Below are positions 26,549-35,092 of a stretch of 64,000 bases of DNA, piece by piece. Location: positions 682,001-746,000 of the forward strand of contig JARWSJ010000003.1 of the NCBI GenBank assembly GCA_029906195.1, in the 5' to 3' direction. The notes below the pieces were generated by a model, which made no database searches, was not told where the DNA came from, and saw only the letters and a program-made list of their open reading frames with translations. Each line of letters begins with the position of its first letter. Within the stretch, counting starts at the first letter, position 1. The DNA is from Chitinophagaceae bacterium 26-R-25. Lineage in GTDB: Bacteria; Bacteroidota; Bacteroidia; Chitinophagales; Chitinophagaceae. The position numbers and the translations under genes are program-made.

Positions 26549-27595
26549 ATGACTAACAAAGCCGTGCATTACAGCGATTACCTTGAGCTGGACAAAATCC
26601 TGAACGCACAAGAACTTGAAAGCGACAAACTGAGTTTGCACGCACATGATGAAATGCTCTTCATCATTATCCACCAGGCATATGAGCTATGGTTCAAACA
26701 AGTGCTTTTTGAAATTGATTCTGCCATAGCCATCATGCATCAACCCATGAACGACAATTCGCCCGAATTGCAAATCATCGTTCACCGTTTCAACCGCTGC
26801 GTAACTATTTTAAAGGTCCTGGTGCACCAGATCGACATCATGGAGACCATGACACCGATGGATTTTCTTGATTTCAGGGACATGCTGCGACCTGCATCCG
26901 GTTTCCAAAGCTGGCAATTCAAAACGATAGAAGCCAAGCTGGGTTTGAAGTTTGAGCATCGCCACGGCCAAGAATACTATACCGCACAATTAAGGCCACA
27001 GCAAGTTGAAATTATCAAAGCTGCAGAGCACGAGAAATCTTTGCTCGAGCTTGTCAACAGTTGGCTGGAAAGAATGCCTTTCTTCGATGAACCGGAAAAC
27101 TGGAAAAATTTTGACGGCGTTGGGGGAGACAACGGAACGCATACATATTGGACAACTTACAGGGAATGTTATCGCCGGAGTTTATCTGAGGCAGAATTTG
27201 GCAACCTTGCTTACTTCGACGATATTTTTCTTCAAAGCGATACACTAAAAACTGAGAACGGATCGTTATCGGCAAAAGCGAACAGGGCCGCACTTTTTAT
27301 TATGCTGTATCGCGGGTATCCTATTTTGCAGTTGCCTTTTCAACTATTGAACAGTTTGCTTGAAATAGATGAACAATTAAGCATTTGGCGATACAGGCAC
27401 ATGAGCATGGTGCAAAGAATCATTGGAACGAGGTTGGGAACTGGAGGCAGTTCCGGTAGAGATTACCTGAAAGCGGCGCTGGACAAGCATTATATTTTCA
27501 AGGAAATTGCGCGGCTCACCAGTTTTTTAATCGAGCGAAGAAAACTTCCGGAATTAAGTGCGGAGATGGAAGTGCGACTTGGATTTTTAAGGTAG
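26549..27595 (+). CDS. kynA: Tryptophan 2,3-dioxygenase
   Basis: A heme enzyme that opens the indole ring of L-tryptophan to give N-formylkynurenine. I chose the ATG at 26549 (MTNKAVHYSDYLELDKIL, 348 residues), because the longer frame begins inside the upstream repeat. Signatures are HDEMLFIIIHQAYELWFKQV (about 31-50, with the substrate-site His), MDFLDFRDMLRPASGFQS, and the C-terminal WRYRHMSMVQRIIGTRLGTG, which holds the probable heme-ligand His and the start of the GTGGSSG loop. No other kynurenine gene is adjacent. Confidence 0.96.
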   Translation: MTNKAVHYSDYLELDKILNAQELESDKLSLHAHDEMLFIIIHQAYELWFKQVLFEIDSAIAIMHQPMNDNSPELQIIVHRFNRCVTILKVLVHQIDIMETMTPMDFLDFRDMLRPASGFQSWQFKTIEAKLGLKFEHRHGQEYYTAQLRPQQVEIIKAAEHEKSLLELVNSWLERMPFFDEPENWKNFDGVGGDNGTHTYWTTYRECYRRSLSEAEFGNLAYFDDIFLQSDTLKTENGSLSAKANRAALFIMLYRGYPILQLPFQLLNSLLEIDEQLSIWRYRHMSMVQRIIGTRLGTGGSSGRDYLKAALDKHYIFKEIARLTSFLIERRKLPELSAEMEVRLGFLR

Positions 27596-27610
27596 ATTTC
27601 AAGATTGTGC

Positions 27611-27770
27611 GAATTTGAAAATTTGAAAATATCGGAATTTGAAAATTCTTTCTGAGTAACTTTTCATTTTCAAAAAAGGCTCTTCAATGTACGGGAGCAA
27701 AGAATAGGTTCAAAAGTAGGCGCCTAAAGCGTTTTCAAATTTTCAAGTCCTCAAATTTTCAAATTGAAAA
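27611..27770. repeat. Inverted repeat of TTTGAAAA words
   Basis: The left arm (27611-27647, GAATTTGAAAATTTGAAAAT and relatives) pairs with the right arm (27732-27770, TTTTCAAATTTTCAAG, then CCTCAAATTTTCAAATTG) around a loop of about 84 bases. Confidence 0.88.
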
Positions 27771-27828
27771 TGTTCTGCAGCCTTATATATTCATTTTTCT
27801 TATCTTGCTAAAGAATCATGGTAAAATC

Positions 27829-27880
27829 GCAAACCGCTTTGCTTTTAAAATAAAAATGATTAGAAGCAAAGCGGTTTTGC
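27829..27880 (+). promoter_or_regulatory. Hairpin upstream of mreB
   Basis: GCAAACCGCTTTGCTT (27829-27844) pairs with AAGCAAAGCGGTTTTGC (27864-27880), with one extra T, around 19 bases. T residues follow only weakly. It could end upstream transcription or act in the mreB promoter region. Confidence 0.6.
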
Positions 27881-27911
27881 TTTGTCAATCGAATTATTTG
27901 CATCAAATTTG
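27881..27911 (+). promoter_or_regulatory. Possible mreB promoter
   Basis: TTTG (27881-27884), 19 bases, then CAAATTTG (27904-27911), which keeps A and TTTG of the TAnnTTTG consensus. It lies 37 bases upstream of the mreB ATG. Confidence 0.45.
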
Positions 27912-27948
27912 CATGCGTTATTCTTTTCAAAATTCTGACTCTTAAAAC

Positions 27949-28974
27949 ATGGGCCTTTTTAATTTTTTTACACAAGAAATTGCAATAGATCTGGGTACTG
28001 CAAATACCCTTATCATTCACAACGATGAAGTGGTAGTAAACGAACCTTCAATTGTTGCGCTGGACAGGAATAACCCTAAGAACGTTCTCGCGGTAGGCAA
28101 AAGGGCCCTGATGATGCACGAAAAAACGCATGAAAGCATCCGCACCATTCGTCCGCTGAAAGATGGCGTAATCGCCGACTTCAACGCGGCAGAATTAATG
28201 CTTCGTGAAATGATCAAGATGGTTTATCCAAAGAAACCAATCTTTTCACCAAGCTGGAGAATGATGATTTGCATTCCTTCAAGCATTACAGAGGTTGAGA
28301 AACGTGCAGTGCGCGACAGCGCGGAACAAGCGGGCGCAAAAGAAGTTTACTTGCTGCATGAGCCAATGGCTGCTGCACTCGGTATTGGTATCGATGTGGA
28401 AGAACCCGTTGGTAACATGATCATTGATATTGGCGGTGGTACAACAGGTATTACCGTAATCGCTTTGGCCGGTATCGTTTGTGACCAAAGTATCCGTATC
28501 GCCGGTGATGAATTCACAGCCGACATCATGGAAGCGCTTCGCCGCTACCATAGCTTGCTGATTGGTGAGCGTACTGCGGAGCAGATCAAAATTCAGATCG
28601 GTGCCGCGATGAAAGATCTTGAAAATCCACCGGATGATTTGCCTGTAAACGGTCGTGACCTTGTAACAGGTATCCCAAAACAAATTATGGTAAGCTACCA
28701 GGAAATTGCGGAAGCGCTTGATAAATCCATTTTCAAAATTGAAGAAGCGATTCTGAAAGCACTTGAAACTACGCCTCCTGAGCTGGCTTCGGATATTTAT
28801 CGCCGTGGTCTGTACCTAACAGGCGGTGGTGCCTTGCTACGCGGTCTTGATAAAAGGCTTGCCCAAAAAATTAAATTGCCTGTGCACATTGCAGACGATC
28901 CATTAAAGAGTGTGGTTCGCGGTACAGGTATTGCTTTAAAACATTATGATCGTTACCCATTTGTAATGAGATAA
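27949..28974 (+). CDS. mreB: Rod shape-determining actin homologue MreB
   Basis: MreB forms membrane-bound filaments that direct lateral wall synthesis. The 341-residue length is normal. Actin-fold motifs are IAIDLGTANTLI (phosphate 1), PSSITEVEKRAVRDSAEQAG, LHEPMAAALGIG, MIIDIGGGTTGITVIAL (phosphate 2), GDEFTADIMEALRRYHSLLIG and LTGGGALLRGLDKRL (adenosine site). The N-terminal MGLFNFFTQ can act as the membrane-binding helix. It is the first gene of the mre-mrd cluster, although hairpins sit between some of its genes. Confidence 0.98.
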   Translation: MGLFNFFTQEIAIDLGTANTLIIHNDEVVVNEPSIVALDRNNPKNVLAVGKRALMMHEKTHESIRTIRPLKDGVIADFNAAELMLREMIKMVYPKKPIFSPSWRMMICIPSSITEVEKRAVRDSAEQAGAKEVYLLHEPMAAALGIGIDVEEPVGNMIIDIGGGTTGITVIALAGIVCDQSIRIAGDEFTADIMEALRRYHSLLIGERTAEQIKIQIGAAMKDLENPPDDLPVNGRDLVTGIPKQIMVSYQEIAEALDKSIFKIEEAILKALETTPPELASDIYRRGLYLTGGGALLRGLDKRLAQKIKLPVHIADDPLKSVVRGTGIALKHYDRYPFVMR

Positions 28975-28981
28975 ACTACAG

Positions 28982-29068
28982 AAATTAGGAGTTAGGAGTT
29001 AGGAATTAGAAATATGTAAGCTAGCTCCTCGCTCCTAATTTCTAATTCCTAGTTCCTAATTTCTAATA
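28982..29068. repeat. Inverted repeat of AATTAGG words inside the mre cluster
   Basis: The left arm (28982-29012, AATTAGGAGTTAGGAGTTAG) pairs with the right arm (29032-29068, CTCCTAATTTCTAATTCCTA) around a loop of about 20 bases. It fills almost the whole mreB-mreC gap. Confidence 0.88.
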
Positions 29069-29081
29069 TTCTTCCTCTCAT

Positions 29082-29933
29082 ATGCGTAATATTTTTCTGT
29101 TCATTAGGAGGTACTCCAACTTTTTACTGTTCCTGGTGCTACAGATAATTGCATTGTCCTTTCTTTTTCGTTTCAACAAGTACCATGAAGCCGTTTTCAA
29201 CGGTTTTTCCAGCGAAGTGACCGGCAGGGTTAGCCAGAAATACAACAACGTAGAATACTATTTCCAGCTGAAGAAAACCAATGATGCGCTCGTTCATGAA
29301 AATCTTGAATTGCGCAGGATGCTCAAGGAAAATTATGAAAGCTTCGATACCACGAAGAAAGTAGTCCTAGATTCCATAAGAGTAGACAGCCTGCTTAAAT
29401 TCCAGAAGTATCAATATTACGAAGCCAAAGTAGTGGGTAGTTTTATCACCACGCAAACCAATTATTTCATGCTGCACAGAGGTGCTAAACAAGGCGTTCA
29501 TGCAGATATGGGTGTGATAGGACCAGAGGGGATAGTGGGCCGGGTGGTAAACGTGAGTGACAACTTCTCCACAGTAATGAGCGTACTGAACCGTCAGTTT
29601 AAAGTAGATGCCAAGTTGAAAAAGAGCGGCGACCGCGGTCGCGTAGAGTGGGACGGCGGCAACCCGCAATATATATTCCTGAAGAACATTCCTAAAAGTG
29701 CCCCCATAGCGAAAGGCGACTCAGTGTTGACGAGTGATTTGTCATCCATTTTTCCTCCGAACATTATGATTGGAACTGTGGCGGAAATTGTAAATGACCC
29801 AAGCAGCAACTTTTATACATTAAAATTAAAAACAGCTACCAACTTTTCCAGCGTCCAATACGTCAATGTAGTGGAGAATTTACAGCTGGATGAACGTAAA
29901 GCTTTGGAAGAGGCAGCACAAAAAAATCAATGA
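29082..29933 (+). CDS. mreC: Rod shape-determining protein MreC
   Basis: A 283-residue bitopic protein that links MreB to the periplasmic wall machinery. It has one N-terminal transmembrane helix (about 12-32), a coiled coil (about 55-90), and the two-lobed MreC beta domain with VVGSFITTQTNYFMLHRGAK and QGVHADMGVIGPEGIVGRVV, ending before a polar tail. Its stop codon overlaps the mreD start by 4 bases (ATGA), so the two are translationally coupled. Confidence 0.95.
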   Translation: MRNIFLFIRRYSNFLLFLVLQIIALSFLFRFNKYHEAVFNGFSSEVTGRVSQKYNNVEYYFQLKKTNDALVHENLELRRMLKENYESFDTTKKVVLDSIRVDSLLKFQKYQYYEAKVVGSFITTQTNYFMLHRGAKQGVHADMGVIGPEGIVGRVVNVSDNFSTVMSVLNRQFKVDAKLKKSGDRGRVEWDGGNPQYIFLKNIPKSAPIAKGDSVLTSDLSSIFPPNIMIGTVAEIVNDPSSNFYTLKLKTATNFSSVQYVNVVENLQLDERKALEEAAQKNQ

Positions 29934-30463
29934 GTACAACGGTTAAAAATATCATCAGGTTCGTCCTGTTTATACTGGTTCAGGTATTTGTACTGCACAA
30001 GGTGCCACCATTACATGAATACATAGTGCCGTACGTGTACTTTCTTTATGTTTTGTGGTTGCCTTTCAAAACGTCGAGAGCCGCATTGATGTTTGTAGCA
30101 TTTTTGTTTGGCTTAACACTTGATTACTTCCTGAAATGTCCCGGTCTTCACGCAGCAGCCTGTGTTTTGATCGCTTACATAAGACCGTTCCTTATTAATA
30201 TTTTGATTTCCCAGGAAGGTGCAGACACCAACTATTCGTCCCCTTCCATCGTAAGTATGGGTTGGGCTCCTTATGCAACTTATGTGGTTATTTTAACGCT
30301 TATCCACAATATCTACCTGGTATTGCTGGAATGGTTGCAGTTTGGAAACTTCCTTTATTTCCTGGGAAAAATTCTGGCCACCACCGCAATGAGCCTGTTG
30401 TTAATCATTATAGCAGAATTGCTTTTTAACCGAAAGGAAAAGTTCAGGACGAATACGGCGTAA
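29930..30463 (+). CDS. mreD: Rod shape-determining protein MreD
   Basis: A 177-residue polytopic membrane protein with about five hydrophobic helices, including IRFVLFILVQVFVLHKVPP, the FLFGLTLDYFLKCPGLHAAA segment typical of MreD, and a C-terminal helix LLLIIIAELLFNRKEKF. Its assignment rests on topology, this motif and its place after mreC. The TAA stop is followed directly by GTCAAAAG-type words. Confidence 0.9.
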   Translation: MSTTVKNIIRFVLFILVQVFVLHKVPPLHEYIVPYVYFLYVLWLPFKTSRAALMFVAFLFGLTLDYFLKCPGLHAAACVLIAYIRPFLINILISQEGADTNYSSPSIVSMGWAPYATYVVILTLIHNIYLVLLEWLQFGNFLYFLGKILATTAMSLLLIIIAELLFNRKEKFRTNTA

Positions 30464-30552
30464 AAACTGAAAAACTGAAGTCAAAAGTTAAAAGTAAAAA
30501 GTCAAAATTGGGGCTCACGATTTTTGACTTTTGCCTTTTGAATTTTGATTTG
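30461..30552. repeat. Inverted repeat of GTCAAAAG words
   Basis: The left arm begins at the mreD stop and repeats AAGTCAAAAGTTAAAAG (to 30507). The right arm (about 30520-30552) repeats TTTTTGACTTTTGCC and relatives. The loop is about 12 bases. The same vocabulary occurs at 53922, 57855 and 59537. Confidence 0.85.
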
Positions 30553-30607
30553 CTCTGGGGTTAAAAATAATAACTGCACTAAGTTCATAACAGACCTAAC
30601 CTTCATT

Positions 30608-30615
30608 TACCTTTG
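30608..30615 (+). promoter_or_regulatory. -7 element of mrdA promoter
   Basis: TACCTTTG fits TAnnTTTG exactly and ends 4 bases before the chosen ATG at 30620, which predicts a nearly leaderless mrdA mRNA. GTTC at 30583-30586 is a weak -33 candidate, 21 bases away. Confidence 0.55.
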
Positions 30616-30619
30616 TTAT

Positions 30620-32749
30620 ATGTCCGTGTTTAACCAGTCCAGAAGTACAATAATCCGCTTAATTTTCTTAGGTATATTTATCATCATCATTGCTCAGTTG
30701 ATGAACTTGCAACTGTTTTCAGGCAAGTACAAACAACTCGCATTTAACAATGCCGTCTTCGCAAAAGTGGTATATCCAAGCCGTGGAATTATTTACGATC
30801 GAAAAGGAAAAGCCATCCTCAACAATACAATCATGTTTGACCTGGTGGTTACGCCCAACCAGGTAAAGAACGTAGATACGTCGCTGCTTTGCGCACTGTT
30901 GCAAATAGATACCACAGAGTTTAACCGGCGAATGGCAGAAGCCAAGTTTAAAAATGGTCGCTATCGACCATCTGTATTCAGGGATCTTTTGCCGGCGGAT
31001 ATGTATGCGAAACTTGATGAGAACATGTGGAAGTTTCCGGGTTTCGATTTGGTGGAACGGCCCGTGAGGGTTTATCCCTTCAATACGGGAGCCCAGGTGC
31101 TCGGCTACATTGGTGAAGCGGATTCTTCTATCATCAAACGCTCCAATGGGTTTTACAGGCTTGGTGACTACGTGGGCAGAAGTGGTCTCGAACAGTATTA
31201 TGAAGGGACTCTTATGGGAAGACGCGGGGTACAATACATGATCAAAGACAACAAGAACAGGCTGGTGGGCAGGTATGAAAATGGTATTTATGATACAGCA
31301 GCAATTGCTGGAAAAAATTTGCGCACGTATATAGATGTAGAAGTGCAACAGCTTGCAGAAAAGCTGATGAAAAATAAGATCGGTGCTATTGTTGCAATTG
31401 AACCCAAAACCGGCGGCATCATCTCAATGGTGTCTGGCCCTGACTTTGATCCAAACTTATTGACCGGTCCTGAAAAAAGGGCCAACTACGGTAAGCTGTC
31501 TCTGGATGCGAGTAATCCTTTGTTCAACAGAGCGATCAAGGGTCAATATCCTCCCGGCTCCACCTACAAACCACTTGAAGCGCTTATAGGTCTCGACGAA
31601 GGTGTGATCACTCCAAGAAGTGGCATCGCTTGCTCCGGTGCCTACTATGGTTGCAACAGACCAGTAAAATGTACCGAAAAATGGCCAGGGCACGCTGCTA
31701 ATTTAAGATTGGCGATTGCGCACTCCTGCAACTCATTTTTCTCAAATGCTTTCAGATTGATCGTGGACAATCCTGAATACAGAAGCTCTCGCGTCGGATT
31801 GACCAAATGGAAGTCTTATGCAAATGCGTTTGGTTATGGCCACAGAACTGGCGTGGATTTGCCGAGCGAAGACGGAGGCAATATTCCAGACACAACACAA
31901 TATGATAAAGAATACAGAGGTTCGTGGAACTCATGTACAATGGTAACTATCGGCATCGGCCAGGATAAAATGCTTACGACACCGCTACAGATCGCGAATG
32001 CAATTTGTATCGTTGCGAATAAAGGATATTACTACACACCACATTTTGTGAAGACCTATGATGGCGAGTCGCAGGAAGATACGGTGCTGAATATATATCG
32101 CAAGCAGCACGAAGTGTTGACTCACATCTCTGATAGCGCATACAACACCGTAATCGGAGGAATGAACGATGTAACCATTGTTGGTACCGCCGCACGCATT
32201 CCTAAAATACCCGGCATTGACATTTGCGCAAAAACGGGTACAGCAGAAAACTATAAAGTACTGGACGGGAAGAGAACAAAACTGAAAGACCACTCTGTAT
32301 TTGTTTGTTTTGCACCGAGAGACAATCCAAAAATTGCAGTGGCTGTAATTGTAGAGAACGGCGGATTTGGGGCCACATGGGCAGGTCCGATGGCTTATCT
32401 GGTGGTTGAAAAATACCTTACCGATAGTTTGCGAGCGGACAGATTAGCGGAGGTGGATCGCATTTCCAACACCAACCTTTTGCCATCCTGGTTGCCAAGA
32501 GAGCAGTATAAATTGGATTCTGCCCGAGCATATTATCGCTTCTCCCTGACGAAAGACAGCAATGTTATTCGCAAATATTTAAAAGGAGGCTACAGGCCGC
32601 CGGTTCAGGAACCCGAGATTAAAAAAGCACCGGCTAAACCACAACCTAAAAAAGACAACGCTTTACCGGTAACACAAGTAAATCCAATGATAGATCCAGA
32701 GAAAACAAATCATCCAAAATCCTTAAACCGCCGCAATGAACCAGCATAA
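30620..32749 (+). CDS. mrdA: Penicillin-binding protein 2 (peptidoglycan transpeptidase)
   Basis: It crosslinks peptidoglycan during elongation, together with RodA. I chose the ATG at 30620 (MSVFNQSRSTIIRLIFL), giving 709 residues; the upstream frame has no typical N-terminus. There is one transmembrane helix at about 12-33, a dimerisation/pedestal region (PSRGIIYDRKGKAIL), then the transpeptidase domain. Active-site motifs are PPGSTYK (Ser nucleophile), AHSCNSFF (SxN) and CAKTGTAEN (KTG). The C-terminus is a long Pro/Lys/Gln-rich tail (about 645-709). It overlaps rodA by 14 bases. Confidence 0.96.
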   Translation: MSVFNQSRSTIIRLIFLGIFIIIIAQLMNLQLFSGKYKQLAFNNAVFAKVVYPSRGIIYDRKGKAILNNTIMFDLVVTPNQVKNVDTSLLCALLQIDTTEFNRRMAEAKFKNGRYRPSVFRDLLPADMYAKLDENMWKFPGFDLVERPVRVYPFNTGAQVLGYIGEADSSIIKRSNGFYRLGDYVGRSGLEQYYEGTLMGRRGVQYMIKDNKNRLVGRYENGIYDTAAIAGKNLRTYIDVEVQQLAEKLMKNKIGAIVAIEPKTGGIISMVSGPDFDPNLLTGPEKRANYGKLSLDASNPLFNRAIKGQYPPGSTYKPLEALIGLDEGVITPRSGIACSGAYYGCNRPVKCTEKWPGHAANLRLAIAHSCNSFFSNAFRLIVDNPEYRSSRVGLTKWKSYANAFGYGHRTGVDLPSEDGGNIPDTTQYDKEYRGSWNSCTMVTIGIGQDKMLTTPLQIANAICIVANKGYYYTPHFVKTYDGESQEDTVLNIYRKQHEVLTHISDSAYNTVIGGMNDVTIVGTAARIPKIPGIDICAKTGTAENYKVLDGKRTKLKDHSVFVCFAPRDNPKIAVAVIVENGGFGATWAGPMAYLVVEKYLTDSLRADRLAEVDRISNTNLLPSWLPREQYKLDSARAYYRFSLTKDSNVIRKYLKGGYRPPVQEPEIKKAPAKPQPKKDNALPVTQVNPMIDPEKTNHPKSLNRRNEPA

Positions 32750-34079
32750 TCCTGAAATATCAAAAGGTGTAGATTGGTTGCTGGTATGGTTATATATCAT
32801 ACTTGCCGGCATTGGCATCATGAGTATTTTCGCGGCCACCTTTCGTGAAGGAGACAATGTGTTGCAGGGATTCCTTTCTCTTAAAACAGATTACAGCAGG
32901 CAAACATTATATTTTGGTATCGCAAGTATTCTTGCGGTATTTATCCTGCTTACAGATAGTAAATTTTTTACCGCTACCGCAAATCTATGGTATGCTGCGG
33001 GTATGTTCTTGCTATTGCTCGTTTTTCCATTTCACACAAATATTAAGGGAACAGAATCTATTATAAAAATTGGTGGTGCATTTCAGTTGCAACCAGCAGA
33101 TGTGTGTAAAGTATTTGTGTGCCTCGCCTTGGCAAAATATCTGTCGCGTGTAGAAACAGATTTTTCGAAAACGCAGTCACAATTAATTGCGGCAGCCATT
33201 GCACTTGTGCCGGGACTTATTTCCATCGCACAGCATGAAACCGGTTTGGCGCTTGTATACTTTTCGTTCTTCCTTGTTATGTTCCGTGAGGGTTTGCCAG
33301 CGGGCATTTTGATCATTGGGTTCTCGGCTGCGGTACTGGTAGTGGCAACGCTACTCATGGAGCCGAATACACTCGCGATCATTTTAACGGCCATTGCATT
33401 GCTATGCATTTATATAATGAGAAGGCAGATCAAACGCAAAAGACGACTGCTGTTTCTTATCATTGGTATTTGGGTGGTGTGCGTAGGTGTACAGCGTTTT
33501 GCTGTGCCATTCATGTTTGATCATGTGTTTAAACCTTACCAGGTAAAACGTATTTACGATACGATCGGTAAAGAGTACGTACCGAAAAATGCAGCAGATA
33601 TTGCAGATCTGGAGGCAAACGGTGCAAAGAAAAAAGACGACGGAGATTACAACGTTAGGCAAAGTAAAATCGCGATTGGTAGTGGTGGATTAATTGGTAA
33701 AGGGTTGTTGAAAGGAACACAAACGAGATATGATTTCGTTCCGGAGCAGCGAACGGATTTTATTTTCTGTACCATTGGTGAAGGCTTTGGATTCCTGGGA
33801 AGCTTTATATTACTCGGGTTGTATTTTTTGTTGCTGATGCGGATCGTAACCATTGCCGAACGACAACGAAGTGTTTTCAGCCGCGCCTATGCTTATGGTG
33901 TGGCCTCCGTTATATTCTTCCACATTGCCATCAACATATGCATGACCATTGGTCTTGCACCTGTAATTGGTATTCCATTGCCATTCATTAGCTATGGCGG
34001 AACATCATTGCTTACCTTTACCGTTTTATTGTTCATTCTTATACGGCTTGACGCTGACAGGCAGATGGTTTTGAGATAA
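32736..34079 (+). CDS. rodA: Peptidoglycan glycosyltransferase RodA
   Basis: A SEDS-family polymerase that builds glycan strands from lipid II. It is 447 residues with about ten transmembrane helices. Motifs are GAFQLQPADVCKVFVCLALA, QHETGLALVYFSFFLVMFRE, SKIAIGSGGLIGKGLLKGTQ, FVPEQRTDFIFCTIGEGFGF (with the conserved DFIF segment) and PVIGIPLPFISYGGTSL. A loop of about 60 polar residues before SKIAIGSGG is longer than in E. coli RodA. The TAA stop begins the following repeat. Confidence 0.96.
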   Translation: MNQHNPEISKGVDWLLVWLYIILAGIGIMSIFAATFREGDNVLQGFLSLKTDYSRQTLYFGIASILAVFILLTDSKFFTATANLWYAAGMFLLLLVFPFHTNIKGTESIIKIGGAFQLQPADVCKVFVCLALAKYLSRVETDFSKTQSQLIAAAIALVPGLISIAQHETGLALVYFSFFLVMFREGLPAGILIIGFSAAVLVVATLLMEPNTLAIILTAIALLCIYIMRRQIKRKRRLLFLIIGIWVVCVGVQRFAVPFMFDHVFKPYQVKRIYDTIGKEYVPKNAADIADLEANGAKKKDDGDYNVRQSKIAIGSGGLIGKGLLKGTQTRYDFVPEQRTDFIFCTIGEGFGFLGSFILLGLYFLLLMRIVTIAERQRSVFSRAYAYGVASVIFFHIAINICMTIGLAPVIGIPLPFISYGGTSLLTFTVLLFILIRLDADRQMVLR

Positions 34080-34260
34080 TTGAAAATTGAAAGTTGAAAA
34101 TTGAAAATGGTAGGGGCGAATCGCATTCGCCCAAGTGAAAATGGGTCGTAGGGGCGAATTGCATTCGCCCTTGAAAAAACGCGAAACGCGAAAATCGAAA
34201 AACGAATTAGAGATTACGAATTGCATCCAATTCCTAATTCCTAATTCCTAATTCCTAATT
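34077..34260. repeat. Composite of TTGAAAA words, two GGGGCGAAT palindromes and an AATTCC arm
   Basis: From the rodA stop: TAATTGAAAATTGAAAG words; GTAGGGGCGAATCGCATTCG with CCC (34111-34133); GTAGGGGCGAATTGCATTCG with CCC (about 34148-34170); CGCGAAA words; then an arm of AATTCCTAATTCC words (34229-34260) that ends at the ATG of the next gene. The two palindromes resemble the GTAGAGAC family in form. Confidence 0.85.
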
Positions 34261-34261
34261 A

Positions 34262-35005
34262 ATGAAAGTAATACCACTATCAGAGGGGAGTTTTTCCATA
34301 GATAAAACAAAGCTTTTTGTGCCGTTTGATACGGAAAGTGATGATCTGCAAAAGCGTGCAGTAGGGAGTTTACTTGTTGAAGTACAACCGTTCGTTGTCA
34401 TTACTTCAGAAGATGTGTTGTTGCTCGATGCAGGCTTGGGTTTTGAAAAAGACGGTAGGCTGCAATTGCATCAAAACCTTGCAAATGCAGGCATCAATCC
34501 GTCCGATGTTACCAAAGTATTAATGTCGCATTTACACAAAGATCATGCGGGCGGCATCAGCCGTGAGATTGACAATGGAAACGCAAGAGAATTAAGTTTC
34601 CCCAACGCCACTTACTATATTCAAAAGAAGGAATTCGAATATGCATTTGAAAAAGGCGCACCTTCTTATTTAACCGAAGACTTCGACTGTTTAAAACAGG
34701 CATCCAATGTTAAGTGGCTCGATGGCGATGGTGTGATCGATAGCTATATCAAATACCAGGTAACCGGGGCGCATTGTCCGTATCACCAGGTATTCTGGAT
34801 TGTTGACGGAGGCGAAACCGTGTTCTTTGGGGCAGATGTGGCTCCGCAACTCCAGCAAATGAAAAGCAAGTTCATCGCCAAATACGATTACAATGGGAAA
34901 CTCTGCATGGAACTTCGACAAAAATGGTGGCAACAAGGCAACGACGAAGGCTGGACATTTTTGTTTTACCATGATGTGAAAATACCGGTATACAGCAATA
35001 GATGA
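34262..35005 (+). CDS. Metallo-beta-lactamase-fold hydrolase
   Basis: A 247-residue MBL-fold protein. The metal motif SHLHKDHAGG (HxHxDH, about 92-101) and later His/Asp positions (GAHCPYHQ, FFGADVAP, FLFYHD) would hold two metal ions. No signal peptide is present, so it is cytoplasmic. The family covers lactonases, thioesterases and many unassigned hydrolases; nothing here fixes the substrate. Its start codon follows the AATTCC arm by 1 base and it converges with the phosphatase gene. Confidence 0.88.
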   Translation: MKVIPLSEGSFSIDKTKLFVPFDTESDDLQKRAVGSLLVEVQPFVVITSEDVLLLDAGLGFEKDGRLQLHQNLANAGINPSDVTKVLMSHLHKDHAGGISREIDNGNARELSFPNATYYIQKKEFEYAFEKGAPSYLTEDFDCLKQASNVKWLDGDGVIDSYIKYQVTGAHCPYHQVFWIVDGGETVFFGADVAPQLQQMKSKFIAKYDYNGKLCMELRQKWWQQGNDEGWTFLFYHDVKIPVYSNR

Positions 35006-35010
35006 TCCCC

Positions 35011-35092
35011 GTAGAGCCAAGGCACTGCCTTGGCTTTTGAAATATTGAAATTCATTATGTTCGAGAGACAAGGCAGTGCCTTGTCTCTACTA
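35011..35092. repeat. Paired GTAGAGMCAAGGCA palindromes
   Basis: The first copy is a variant (GTAGAGCCAAGGCACTG and inverse, 35011-35035); the second is AGAGACAAGGCAGTG and inverse ending CTAC (about 35064-35090). Read on the minus strand, the phosphatase ends TTT-TAG-TAG, where the second TAG belongs to the element and the first abuts it. Confidence 0.9.

Larger units (their letters stand above)
27596..27948. other. kynA-mreB gap with two inverted repeats
   Basis: This 353-base gap contains the TTTGAAAA inverted repeat (27611-27770), a separate GC-rich hairpin (27829-27880) and a possible mreB promoter (27881-27911). No gene is visible. Confidence 0.6.
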
